Assembly (NCBI RefSeq): GCF_000429665.1
Contig: NZ_AUCH01000004.1
Location: forward strand, 186,001 to 250,000
Source of the DNA: Azovibrio restrictus DSM 23866
Lineage (GTDB): Bacteria > Pseudomonadota > Gammaproteobacteria > Burkholderiales > Rhodocyclaceae
Direction of reading: 5' to 3'
DNA: 64,000 nucleotides
Made by a program: the position numbers and the translations under genes. Shown piece by piece: positions 9,301 to 21,300 of the stretch; the stretch's first letter is position 1, and every line of letters starts with the position of its first letter. The notes beneath the pieces were generated by a model. It saw only the letters and a program-made list of their open reading frames with translations, ran no database searches and had not been told where the DNA came from.

Positions 9301-12300
9301 GCGTCTGGAAGCGGCGGAAATCTACGCCCGCTTCTCCGCCATCGGCATCGATTACGGCCCGGCTCACCGGGCCCTGGTGAGCCTGGCCCTGAGCCCGGCG
9401 GGGGAAGCCCCGGGGGTGCTCGGGGAACTGCAGCTGCCGGCCCCGCCCCTGCCCGGGCTGGAGGCCTTCGGCCTGCATCCCTCACTGCTGGACGGCGCCT
9501 TCCAGGCCACCCTGGGCATGGCCCTGGCGGCCGGCGAGGCCCCGGGCACGGCGCTGCCTTTCGCCCTGGATCGGGTGGAGATGTATGGCCCGTGCACGGC
9601 CCGGATGTGGGTGCGGGTGCGCCCCAGCCCGCTGCAGGCTGACCGGCCTGCCGCCAGCGGCATCCGCTCCCTGGAACTGGAGCTCCTGGACGAGCAGGGG
9701 GGCCTGCGCCTGCGTCTGGGGGGCTTCACCACCCGTCCCCTGGCCACCGCTTTGAATGCGGCCGCTCCGGCCGCCCAGGTGCGCGGCTATCTGGGGGACT
9801 GGACTCCGGTGACGGAAGTCCCGGCCCCGGCGCCCGTGTTTGCCCGGCATCTGCTGCTCGCCGCCGGGGCCGGGCCGGAGCGGCTCGCCGAGCTGGCCGC
9901 CGCCCTGCCCGGGGTGGAAGTCGAAGCCCTGGCCGCAACGCCAGCCACGGCCCTGACGACGGCGGCCGCCGCCCTGCTGGCCCGGCTCCAGGCCTTGGCG
10001 GCGGCGCCCCGGCCCGAGGGAAGCCTGCTGCTGCAGCTCGTGCTGGAAGGGGAGGCCGAGGCCCTGGCCGGCCTAGGGGGCATGTTGCGGACCGCCCAGC
10101 TCGAATATCCCTGGCTGCGTCCCCAGTTGCTGCGCAGTCCCGACCCCCTGGGGGCGGCAGCCCTGGGCCAGGCCAAGGCGCTGGCCCATCTGGGAGAACT
10201 GCGCCATCAGGCCGGCAGCTGGCTGCAGCCTTTTTGGCAGCCCCTCTGGCAGGCCTGCCCGGCCGGGGAGGGAACCGACCTGTGGCGGGCGGACGGGGTG
10301 TATCTGCTCACCGGCGGGGCCGGGGGCCTGGGCCGGCTGCTGGTGGAAGACCTGCAGGCCCGGCTGCCGGGGATCACCCTGGTGCTGGCCGGCCGTTCGC
10401 CCCTGAGCGGGGAGCGGGCCGCCTGGCTGGCCGGGCTTCAGGCCCGGGGCGCCCGGCTGTCCTACCGGCAGGTGGATCTGGGGGACGCCGCAGCGGTGGC
10501 CGGGCTGGTGGCAGGGCTGCGGCAACAGCATGGGCGGCTGGACGGGGTCTGCCATGGGGCCGGGGTGCTCCAGGACCAGCGTCTGGCGGACAAGGATGCC
10601 GCCACCCTGGCCCGGGTGCTGGCCCCCAAGGTGCTCGGGGCCCAGGCCCTGGATCAGGCCCTGGGGCAGGCGCCCCTGGATTTCTTCCTGCTCTTCAGTT
10701 CCGTGGCCGGGGTATTCGGCAACCCGGGCCAGGCCGATTACGCCACCGCCAACGCTGCCCTGGATGCCTTTGCCGAGGCCCGGGAGGAACGCCGCCGCCA
10801 GGGGCGCTGCCAGGGACGCACCCTGTCCATCGCCTGGCCCCTGTGGCGGGAGGGGGGCATGGGCATGGACCCGGCCGCCCTGGAACTGATGCAGCGCAGC
10901 ACCGGCCTGGGTCTGCTGGAGACCCGGGCGGGGCTGGACATCCTGGCCCGGCCCCCGGCCCAGGGGAGCCGCCTGTTGGTCCTGGCCGGCGACGGGGAAC
11001 GTCTGGAGCGCCGGGTGGCCGCCCTGAACCAGCCCCAGGTACTGGCCCTGGCTCAGCCCCGGGCCCCGGCCCCGGATGGGGCCATTTCCCCGGTCCTGCT
11101 GCGGCGCCTGGAAGAAGAGCTGGCCGATACGGTCAGCCAGCTCCTGAAGGTGGACCGGGCCGATCTGGAAATGGAGGTGGAGCTGAGCGAATACGGCTTC
11201 GACTCCATCGGCTTCACCCAGCTGGCCAATGCCGTCAATGACCGTTTCGGCCTGGAGATCACGCCCACCCTGTTCTTCGACTGCCCGACCCTGGCGGCCC
11301 TGGCCCGGGGCCTGGCCGAGCGCCACGGGGAGTCCATCGCCGCCCGCCTGGGGCTGGAGCTCAGCCCGCCCGCGCCGTTGTCCGCGCCCGTCCCACCGGC
11401 GCCCGTGGCGGCCCTCGAGACTGCGCCCCCCGCCGCGCCGGCCGTGCTGCGCCGGCCCCTGCCGCCGCCCCCCGCTGCGGGCCCGGCCGGGCGGGAGCCG
11501 GTGGCCATCATCGGCCTTACCGGCGTCTTTCCCCAGGCCCGGGACCCGGAGGCCTTCTGGGAAAACCTGGCCGCCGGGCGCGACTGCATCAGCGAGATTC
11601 CTCCGGAGCGCTGGGACTGGCGCGCCTGGTGGGGGGACCCGGCCGAGGGGGCGCTGCGCACCCGGATCAAGTGGGGCGGCTTCATCGACGGCCTGGGGGA
11701 ATTCGACCCGGCCTTCTTCGGCCTTTCCGGCCCCGAGGCCCGGGCCATGGACCCCCAGCAGCGGCTCCTGCTGACCCAGAGCTGGCGCCTGCTGGAGCGG
11801 GCCGGCTACGGGCCGCGCAGCCTCTCAGGCTCCCGCACCGGGGTGTTCATCGGCACTGCCGACACCGGCTACGGCCGCCTGAGCGCCGCCGCCGGCCAGG
11901 GGGTGGAAGGCTATTCCATGGCCGCCCTGGCCCCTTCCCTGGGGCCCAACCGGATCAGCTATTTCTACAATTTCCACGGTCCCAGCATGGCCGTGGAAAC
12001 CGCCTGCTCCAGCGCCCTGGTGGCCATCCACCGGGCCGTCCAGTCCCTGCATGCCGGGGATTGCGACGCGGCCATCGCCGGGGGCATCAACACCCTGCTG
12101 CTGCCCGAAGCCTTCGTGGGCTTCGAGAAGGCCGGCATGCTGGCCCCGGACGGGCGCTGCAAGCCTTTTTCCGCTGCCGCCAACGGCTATGCCCGGGGCG
12201 AAGGGGTGGGACTGGTGCTGCTCAAGCCCCTGGGGGCGGCGGAGCGGGACGGGGACCACATCCTCGGGGTGATCCTGGGCAGCGCCGAGAACCACGGGGG

Positions 12301-15300
12301 GCATGCCAGCTCCCTGACCGCGCCAAACCCCCGGGCCCAGGCGGAGCTGATCCGCCAGGCCTGGCGCCAGGCCGGGGTGGACCCGCGCACGGCGGGCTAC
12401 CTGGAAGCCCACGGCACCGGCACTCCCCTGGGGGACCCCATCGAGGTGGAAGCCCTGGTAAGCGCCTTTGCCGACCTGGAGCGGGAGGCCGAAAGCCGCT
12501 GGGGCCCCCTGCCGCTCCAGCCCTGCGGCCTGGGCTCGGTGAAATCCAACATCGGCCACCTGGAGCTGGCGGCGGGCGCCGCCGGCCTGGCCAAGGTGCT
12601 GCTGCAGATGGCCCATGGCCGGCTTGCCGCCACCCTCCACTGCGACACCCTGAACCCCTACCTGAAACTGGACGGCAGCCGCTTCCAGGTGGTGCAGCAG
12701 GCCCGGGACTGGCCTCGCCCCCGGGACGCCCAGGGCCAGGAACTGCCGCGCCGGGCCGGGGTGAGCAGCTTCGGTTTCGGCGGCAGCAATGCCCATCTGG
12801 TGCTGCAGGAATACCTGCCCGCCGGGGCCCGGCCGCCGCTGCCGGCCCAGGCGGGGCCGGCCCTGATCCTGCTCTCGGCCAAAGGCCAGGAGCAGCTGCG
12901 CCTGGCCGCCCGGGAGCTGGCCGCCGCCGTGGCGGACGAGATGCCCCTGGAGGCCGTGGCCTGGACCCTGCAGGTGGGCCGGGATGCCCTGGAGCATCGC
13001 CTGGCCTTCACCGCCCGGGACCACGGGGAACTGCGCCAACGCCTGCTGGCCTTTGCCGACGGGCAGGCCGGGGAGGGCCTGCACCAGGGCCAGGTGAAGC
13101 CCCACCGGGACACCCTGGCCCTGCTCGAAGGGGACGAGGAAATGCGCCGGGCGGTGGCCAGCCTGCCGGCCCGGGGCAAGCACGACAGCCTGCTCCAGCT
13201 CTGGGTCCGGGGTCTGGCCGTGGACTGGCGCCAGCTCTACCCGGAACGGGCCGGCCTGGCCCGTCTCTGTCTGCCCGGTCACCCCTTTGCCCGCAAGACC
13301 TGGTGGGTGGAAACCCGGCCCCTGCCGCCGGACAGCCCCCAGGTGCCGGCCGCGCCCGCGGTCCAGGCGCCGCAAGCCCCGGATGCGGCTCAGCCCGCCC
13401 TTGCCCCGGCCCCGGCGCAAACCGGGCCGGTTCCGGCCGTTGCAGTCTCCCCGCTTGCCTCGGCCGCCGGGGAACCCCCCGAGGCCAGGGCCCTGGCTGC
13501 CCTGACCGCCATCGCCGCCCGGGTGCTGGAAGTGGAGCCCCAGGTCCTGGAGCCCGACACGGAGCTGGGGGAATACGGCTTCGACTCCATCACCATGACC
13601 GGCTTTGCCAGCCGCACCAACGAGGCCCTGGGCCTCTCCCTGACCCCGGCGGATTTCTTTGAATTCGCCACCCTGGGCCGTCTGGCCCGGCATGTGGCCG
13701 GCCTGCCGGCCTTCGCCGCTGGGACCGCTGGGGCTGTTGAGGCCACTGAGGCTGCCGTTCCGTTTGCAGCCGCCGCCCCGGTTGCGGCCCCGGAAGCCTG
13801 GCCCGCGCCGCCGCCCCGGCCGGCCGCTGCGGCCGCCCGGCCCGCCGAGCAGCGCCGGGAAATCTGGCGCGGCGCGCCGGAGCAGGGGCGGGAGCAGGAC
13901 CCGATCGCCATCGTCGGGGTGAGCTGCAGTTTCCCCATGGCCCCCGATCTGGAGCACTTCTGGAACAACCTGGAAGCAGGGCGCGACTGCATCAGCGAGA
14001 TTCCCCCGGACCGCTGGGACTGGCGCCAGGTGTACGGGGACCCGAAGCGGGAGCCCAACAAGACCAACATCCGCTGGGCCGGCTTCATGGACGGGGTGTT
14101 CGAGTTCGATCCCCTGTTCTTCGGCATTTCCCCCCGGGAAGCCAAGCTCATGGACCCCCAGCAGCGGCTGGTGATCGAGCATGTGTGGAAGGCCCTGGAG
14201 GATGCGGGCCACGCCCCTCGTTCCTTCGCCGGCCAGGCTGTGGGCCTGTTCGTGGCCACCTCCTCGAGCGGCTATCGGGAGATGATAGGTGAGGACACCG
14301 GCGGTGAAGGCTACGTGGCCACCGGCGCCGTGCCCTCGGTGGGCCCCAACCGGGTCAGCTACCTGCTCGACTGGCATGGTCCCAGCGAGCCGGTGGAAAC
14401 CGCCTGCTCCAGTTCCCTGGTGGCCCTGCACCGGGCACTCCAGGCCCTGGAGAACGGCGACTGCAGCATGGCCGTGGTGGGGGGCGTCAATACCATCGTC
14501 ACCCCCGAGGCCCACATCAACTTCGCCAAGGCCGGCATGCTCTCCCCGGACGGCCGCTGCCACACCTTCTCGGCCCGGGCCAACGGCTACGCCCGGGGCG
14601 AGGGGGTGGGCATGATCGTGCTGCGCCGCCTTTCCGACGCCCAGCGGGACGGGGATTCCATCTACGCCCTGGTGCGCGGTACGGCGGTCAATCATGGCGG
14701 CCGGGCCAACTCCCTCACGGCGCCCAACACGGCGGCCCAGGCCCAGGTGATCCAGGCCGCCTGGACCCGGGCCGGGGTGGACCCGGCCAGCGCCGGCTAC
14801 CTAGAGGCCCATGGCACCGGCACCCCCCTGGGGGACCCGGTGGAAATCAACGCCCTCAAGTCCGCCTTCCGGGAGCTGGGGGCGCCGGCCCGGGGCCAGT
14901 GCGGCATCGGCGCCGTGAAGACCAATATCGGCCACCTGGAGCTGGCCGCCGGCATGGCCGGCATCATCAAGGTGCTGCTGCAGATGCGCGCCGGGCGCCT
15001 GGTGCCCAGCCTGCACTGCCAGGAAATCAATCCCTACATCGACCTGGACGCCAGTCCCTTCTTCATCGTCCGGGAAGGCCGCCCCTGGCCGGCGCCCGTG
15101 GACGAGGACGGTCGGCCCCAGCCGCGCCGGGCCGGGGTGAGCAGCTTCGGTTTCGGCGGGGTCAATGCCCACGTGGTGCTGGAAGCCTGGGAGGCGCCGC
15201 CGGCTGCGGAACTGGCCGCTACCGTTCCCGTCCTGGTGCCCCTTTCGGCCCGGGACGAGGCCCGGTTGCGGGACCAGGCCCGGCAACTGGCGCAGGCCCT

Positions 15301-18300
15301 GGGTGCGGGCCGTTACGGGGCGGGGGAACTGGCCGACCTGGCCTGGACCCTGCAGGTGGGCCGGGAGCCCATGAAGCAGCGCCTGGCCCTGGTGGTCTCC
15401 AGCCTGGAGGAACTACAGGCCGGGCTGGAGGACTGGCTGGCCGGCCGTCCCGGCATCGCCCTGGCCGGCAAGGCCGGGAACGCCCAGGAGGAGGGAGACG
15501 CAGCCGACTCCAGCCTCGCCGGGCTGGCGGCCCGCTGGGTGCGGGGCGCCCCCGTGACCTGGCCGGAGCGTCCCGACGGCCGCCGGCTGCATCTGCCCGG
15601 CTACCCCTTTGCCCGGGAGGAATACCGCATCGTGCCCCCCGGCAGCCTGCCTCCGGGCCGCACGGGAACGGCAGGGCAGTCCGGCAGCACCCCGGTGCAA
15701 GCGGCAGCTGAGCCTGCCCTGGTGGCGACAGCAGACGGCGCTGCTCTATGGCCCCTGGACCCCGGGCATTTCTACCTGCGCGACCACCGGGTCGGGGGTG
15801 AGCCCCTGCTGCCCGGGGCCATGGCCGTGGAGCTGGCCCGCCAGGCCTGGGAGCTGCTGGACCCCGGGCCCCAGGCCCCCCGGCCCGTGAGCCTGGGGCA
15901 GGTGGTCTGGCTGCAGCCGGTGCGGGGCAGCCGGCTGCCCGACGCCCTGCGCCTGGAGCTGGACCCGGCCGGTCAGGAGGAGGGCCGGGGTTTCCGGCTC
16001 CTGGGCGGTAGCGGCGCCGGGGCGCCCCTCTGCGTCCAGGGCCGGGTCGGCGCCCGGGTGCCCCAGCAGGCAGTGCCCGCCCTGGACCTGGAGGCCCTGG
16101 CCCGGCGCTGCCCCGGGGCCCTGGAACCGGAGCAGCTCTATGCCCGTTACCAGGCCCTGGGTCTGGATTACGGCCCGGCCTTCCGGGTGGTGGCGGATCT
16201 GGCCCTGGGGCAGGGGGAATTCCTGGCCCGGCTGCAGCTGCCTGAAGTGGCAGGGGTGGCCGGCGGCGGCTTCGCCCTGCATCCGGTGCTGCTGGACGGG
16301 GCCTTCCAGGCTTGCATGGGACTGTTCCTGGAGGGGGCGGAGGAAGGCCAGGCGGCCTTGCCCTTCGTCCTGGAAACCCTGAATTTCCTGCACCCGACCC
16401 CGGCCCGGCTGTGGGTTCATGGCCGGCTGGCGGCCGGGGAGGGCGCGGTGCGCCGCATCGACCTGGACCTGGCCGATGCTTCGGGCCGGGTCTGCGTCCA
16501 GGTACGCGGCTTCTCGGTGCGCCTGCAGCGCAGTGGCGCCGAGCGGGGGGGCAAAGCCCCCGCCGGTAGCCGGGAAACTGCGCCGTCCGCCCGGGATGCG
16601 GGCGCCCTGCAGGCCGGGGCAGAGCAGTTCCTGGCGGCCCTGGTGGCCGAGGAGGCGGGCCTGGCCCCGACCGCCATCGACCCGGAGGCGGCCCTCGAGG
16701 CCTACGGCATAGACTCCATCATGATCAACCGGCTGACGGACCGGCTGGAGCAGGATTTCGGCCCCCTGCCGCGCACCCTGTTCTTCGATCATCAGACCCT
16801 GGCCGCCCTGGCCGGGCATTTCGTCAGCGCCCACGGGGAGCGGCTGGCCGCCCTGGTCACGCCCGGGAGCGGGGCGGCGCCCGGGGCCTCGGCCAGCGTC
16901 CCGGCTGCTGCGCTGTCGATGGCCGCCCCCGCTCCGGCGGCCGGGGCGGAGGGCATCGCCATCATCGGCCTGGCCGGGCGCTACCCGGGGGCCGACGATC
17001 TGGAGGCTTTCTGGGCCAACCTGGCCGCCGGGCGCGACTGCATCACCGAGGTGCCCGCCTGCCGCTGGGACCACAGCCGCTACTACGATCCGGTGCGAGG
17101 CACTCCGGGGCGGACCAACAGCAAATGGGGCGGCTTCATCGACGGCTGCGACGGTTTCGATCCCCTGTTCTTCAACATGGCGCCCCGGGAGGCCGGCTAC
17201 CTCGACCCCCAGGAGCGCCTGTTCCTCCAGTGCGCCTGGGCCACCCTGGAGGATGCGGGCTACACCCGGGCCAGCCTGGCCCGGGCCGAACCGCCCCTGG
17301 CCGGGGCCAGCGTCGGCGTGTTCGTCGGGGTGATGTACGAGGAGTACCAGCTCTACGGCGCCGAGCGCAGCCTCCAGGGGGAACCCCTGGCCCTGTCCGG
17401 CAGCGCCGCTTCCATCGCCAACCGGGTTTCCTATTTCTGCAACCTGCACGGTCCCAGCCTGGCCGTGGACAGCATGTGCTCCTCCTCCCTCACGGCCATC
17501 CACCTGGCCTGCGAGAGCCTGCGGGCCGGCAGTTGCGAGCTGGCCCTGGCCGGCGGGGTGAACCTGACCCTGCATCCCAACAAGTACCTGGCCCTGGCCC
17601 AGGGGCGCTTCACCTCCAGCACCGGCCGGTGCGAGAGTTTCGGCCAGGGGGGGGACGGCTACGTGCCCGGGGAAGGGGTGGGGGCGGTGCTGCTGAAGCC
17701 CCTGGCTGCCGCCGAGCGGGACGGGGACCGCATCCTCGGGGTGATCCGCAGTTCGGCCCTGAACCACGGGGGCAAGACCAATGGCTATGCGGTGCCCAAT
17801 CCCCAGGCCCAGGAAGCGGTGATCCGCCGGGCCCTGGCCCGGGCCGGGGTGGCGCCGGCCCAGATCGGCTACGTGGAAGCCCATGGCACCGGCACCAGCC
17901 TCGGGGACCCCATCGAAATCGCCGCCCTGAGCCGGGCTTACGGGGACCTGGAGCCGGGGCGCTGTCCCATCGGCTCGGTGAAATCCAACATCGGCCACGG
18001 GGAAAGCGCCGCCGGCATCGCCGGGCTCACCAAGGTGCTGCTGCAGCTGCGCCACGGGCAGCTGGTGCCTTCCCTGCACAGCGCCCGGCTCAATCCCCAC
18101 ATCGATTTTGCCGCCACCCCCTTCGTGGTTCAGCAGCAGCTGCAGCCCTGGCCCCCGGGGCCCGGCGGCGCGCCCCGGCTGGCGGCCCTGTCCTCCTTCG
18201 GGGCCGGGGGCGCCAACGCCCATCTGCTGATCGAGGAATACCGTCCGGCACATCCGAGCGCCGGGGCCTATCCTGGTACCTACCCCGGGGTCTATCCGTT

Positions 18301-21300
18301 CTCGGCCCGGGACCCGGAGCGCCTGGGTGAGCTGCTGCGGCGCATGTTGCCCGCCCTGGAGCGCCTGGAGGAGGGGGAGCTGGCCGCCGCGGCCCGCACC
18401 CTGCAGCTGGGCCGGGAAGCCTTCGAGGCTCGAGCAGTGGTGCTGGCCGCCAACAGGGAGGAACTGCTGGCCGGCCTGGCGGCCCTGCTGGCGGCGCCTT
18501 CCGCCGCCGGCCAACTGCAAGGCCAGCTACCGGGGCCGGCCGGGGAGCTGGCCCGCCGCTGGCTGACCGGGGCCGCCGTGGACTGGCGCGCCCTCTGGGG
18601 GGGAACCCTGCCGCCGCCCCTGGGCCTGCCCAGCTATCCCTTTGCCCGGGAGCCCTACTGGGTGCCCGGCCTGACCCCGCCCGGGGTCCGGGAGGCGGAG
18701 GAGCGCGGCCTGCTGCTCTGTCGGCCGGAGTGGCAGGCCGGGGTCCCGAACCAGGTTCCGGTGCCCGAATGCCGCCGGGTGCTGCTGCTGGAGCCCGGTC
18801 CCTGGGCCGCCGAAGCTGCGGCCCGGCTGGCCCCGGCCCAGTGCCGGGTGCTGGACCTGGCCCATGAAACCCCGCCCCGGCGCTACCTGGCCTATGCCCA
18901 GACCCTGCTGGAACTGCTCCAGGAAGTCCTGGCCGGGCACCCGGCCAGCGCCCTGGTCCAGGTGGTGCTGCCCCTGGCCGGGGACAGCGCCCTGGCAGAA
19001 GGGCTGGCCGGCCTGCTGCGCACCGCCGTGCTGGAACATCCCCGCCTGCGCTGCCAGCTCCTGGCCCTGGAACCGGGCAGCCCCGATCCCCTGGCGCTGA
19101 TCCTGGCCGAACAGGCCGCCGCCGATCTCCAGGTGCGCTACCAGGGGGGACGCCGCCTGGTGCGCGGCTGGCAGCCCCTGGCGGCGGCCCCGGAGGCCGG
19201 GCCGGGCCCCTGGCGGGACCAGGGGGTGTATCTGATCAGCGGCGGAGCCGGGGGCATAGGCTTGCAGCTGGCCGAACACATCTGCGCCCGGGTGCGTCAG
19301 CCCCGGCTCTGGCTGGTGGGCCGTTCCGCCCCGACCCCGGCGCTGCAGACCCGGCTGGCGGCCCTGCCGGGCCAGGTCGGCTACCTCCAGGCGGACATCA
19401 CCGATGCCCGGGCCTGCCGCCGGCTGGTGCAGGAGATCGAGGCCAGGTCCGGGGCGCTGCACGGCATCGTGCACGCTGCCGGCATCACCCGGGACAAGCT
19501 CCTGCTCCGCAAGGACGGGGCGGAACTGGCGGCGGTCCTGGCACCCAAGGTGGACGGCCTGTGGCAGCTGGATCAGGCCAGCGCCGCCTGCCCCCTGGAG
19601 TGCTTCCTGCTCTTCGCCTCCGCCTCGGGGGCCCTGGGTAACCCGGGCCAGGCCGACTACGCCTGCGCCAATGCCTGGCTCGATGCCTTTGCCGGCTGGC
19701 GTAACCGGGAGGTGGCCGCAGGCCGGCGCCAGGGCGCCACCCTGGCCCTGGACTGGCCCTACTGGGAAGCCGGCGGCATGCGCCTGGAGGCCCGGCAGAT
19801 CCAGGCCATGACGGCGGCCAGCGGGGCCGAACCCATCCGCAGCGCCGCCGCCTTCCGGGCCCTGGACCTGGCCTGGGCTGCCCGGGCGCAGGGGGAGCAG
19901 GTGCTGATCCTGGCCGGCCAGACCGGGCGTCTGGCCGCTCTGCTGGGGCTGGCCGCCCCGGCCGGGGCGGCGCCAGCGCCGGCTTCGGAGCCTGTCCCTG
20001 CGGCGGTGACGGCGCGCAATTCCGCCGACCTGCCCGACAGCGCCCCGGGCCAGCCGCCTGAGCCTGGCGCCGAGGGGCTGGCAGCCCGGGTGCTGGCCTG
20101 GCTCACCGGGCACCTGGCCCAGGTCCTGGGCATGGCTCCTGAGGCCCTGGCCCCGGAGCAGGCCCTGGAACGTTACGGGGTGGATTCGGTGCTGGCCATG
20201 CAGCTCACCGAGCGCCTGGAGCAGGACCTGGGCAGCCTGCCCCGCACCCTGCTCTTCGAACATCCCTCCCTGGCCCTGCTGACCCGGGCCTTGCTGGCTT
20301 CCCACGCGGCGGCCCTGGCAGCGCTGCTGCCGCCGCAACCGCCCCCGGGGCCGGCGGGCGGCGAGGCAATGCCGGAGACCGGGGCAAGGGTAGAGGCAGG
20401 GCCGGCGCCCCGGATCGGGCCCGGGGATTTTCCCCTCTCCCAGGGGCAGCAGGGGCTCTGGCGCTGGCAGCAGCTCTATCCGGATTCCCCCGTCTACAAC
20501 CTGCCCATGGCCTTCGAGCTTGAGGACGTCCGGCTGCCGGCCCTGGAACAGGCCTGTCAGGCCCTGCTGGCGGCCTGGCCCCTGCTGGCCTGCCGCATCG
20601 TTGAATCCGGGGACGAATCCGGGGGGGCCGTCTGGCAGCACCAGGTCCCGGCCGGGCCCCTGCTGCAGCGGCTCTCCCCGGCGCCCGGAGAAAGCCTGGA
20701 GCAGGCCCTGGCCCGGCGCGCCCGCCAGCCCCTGGACCTGGAGGCCGGGCCGCCCCTGCGCTTCGAGCTGATCCAGGGGGAGGCGGCCCAGGTGCTGCTG
20801 ATCCTGGTGCACCACATCGTCCTCGACGGGCTGGCGGCGGGGCTGCTGAGCCGGCATTTCTGGGCCTGCTACGGGGCACTGGCCGCCGGCCGGCCCCTGC
20901 CGCCCGCCCCGGCCGGGGCGGATTTTTCCGAGTTCGTGGCCTGGGAGCGGGCTTACCTGGAGAGTCCTGCCGGAGCGGCGGACCGGGACTACTGGCAGGC
21001 CCGGCTGGCCGGGGAGCTGCCGGTGCTGGACCTGCCCGGTGAGCTGCATCCCCCGGCCGGGCAGCCGCCCCAGGGGGCGAGCCTGGCGCGGCCTCTGCCC
21101 GGAGCGCTGCTGGAGCAGGCCCGGGATCAGGCCGAGGCTTTGGGCATCCACCTGTCCGCCTTCTTCCTGGGGGTGCTGCAGTGCCTCCTGTACCGGCTCA
21201 CCGGGGCGCCGGAGCTGCTCCTGGGCATGCCCGTCCTGGGCCGTCCGGAGCGGCGTTTCGAACAGTCCCTGGGCTACTTCGCCAACCTGCTGCTGCTGCG

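Noticed and set aside
16950..18250. KS4 as a non-elongating KS0 of a dehydrating bimodule
   Set aside because: Active-site Cys in DSMCSSSL, His in EAHGTGT and KSNIGHGE are all present.
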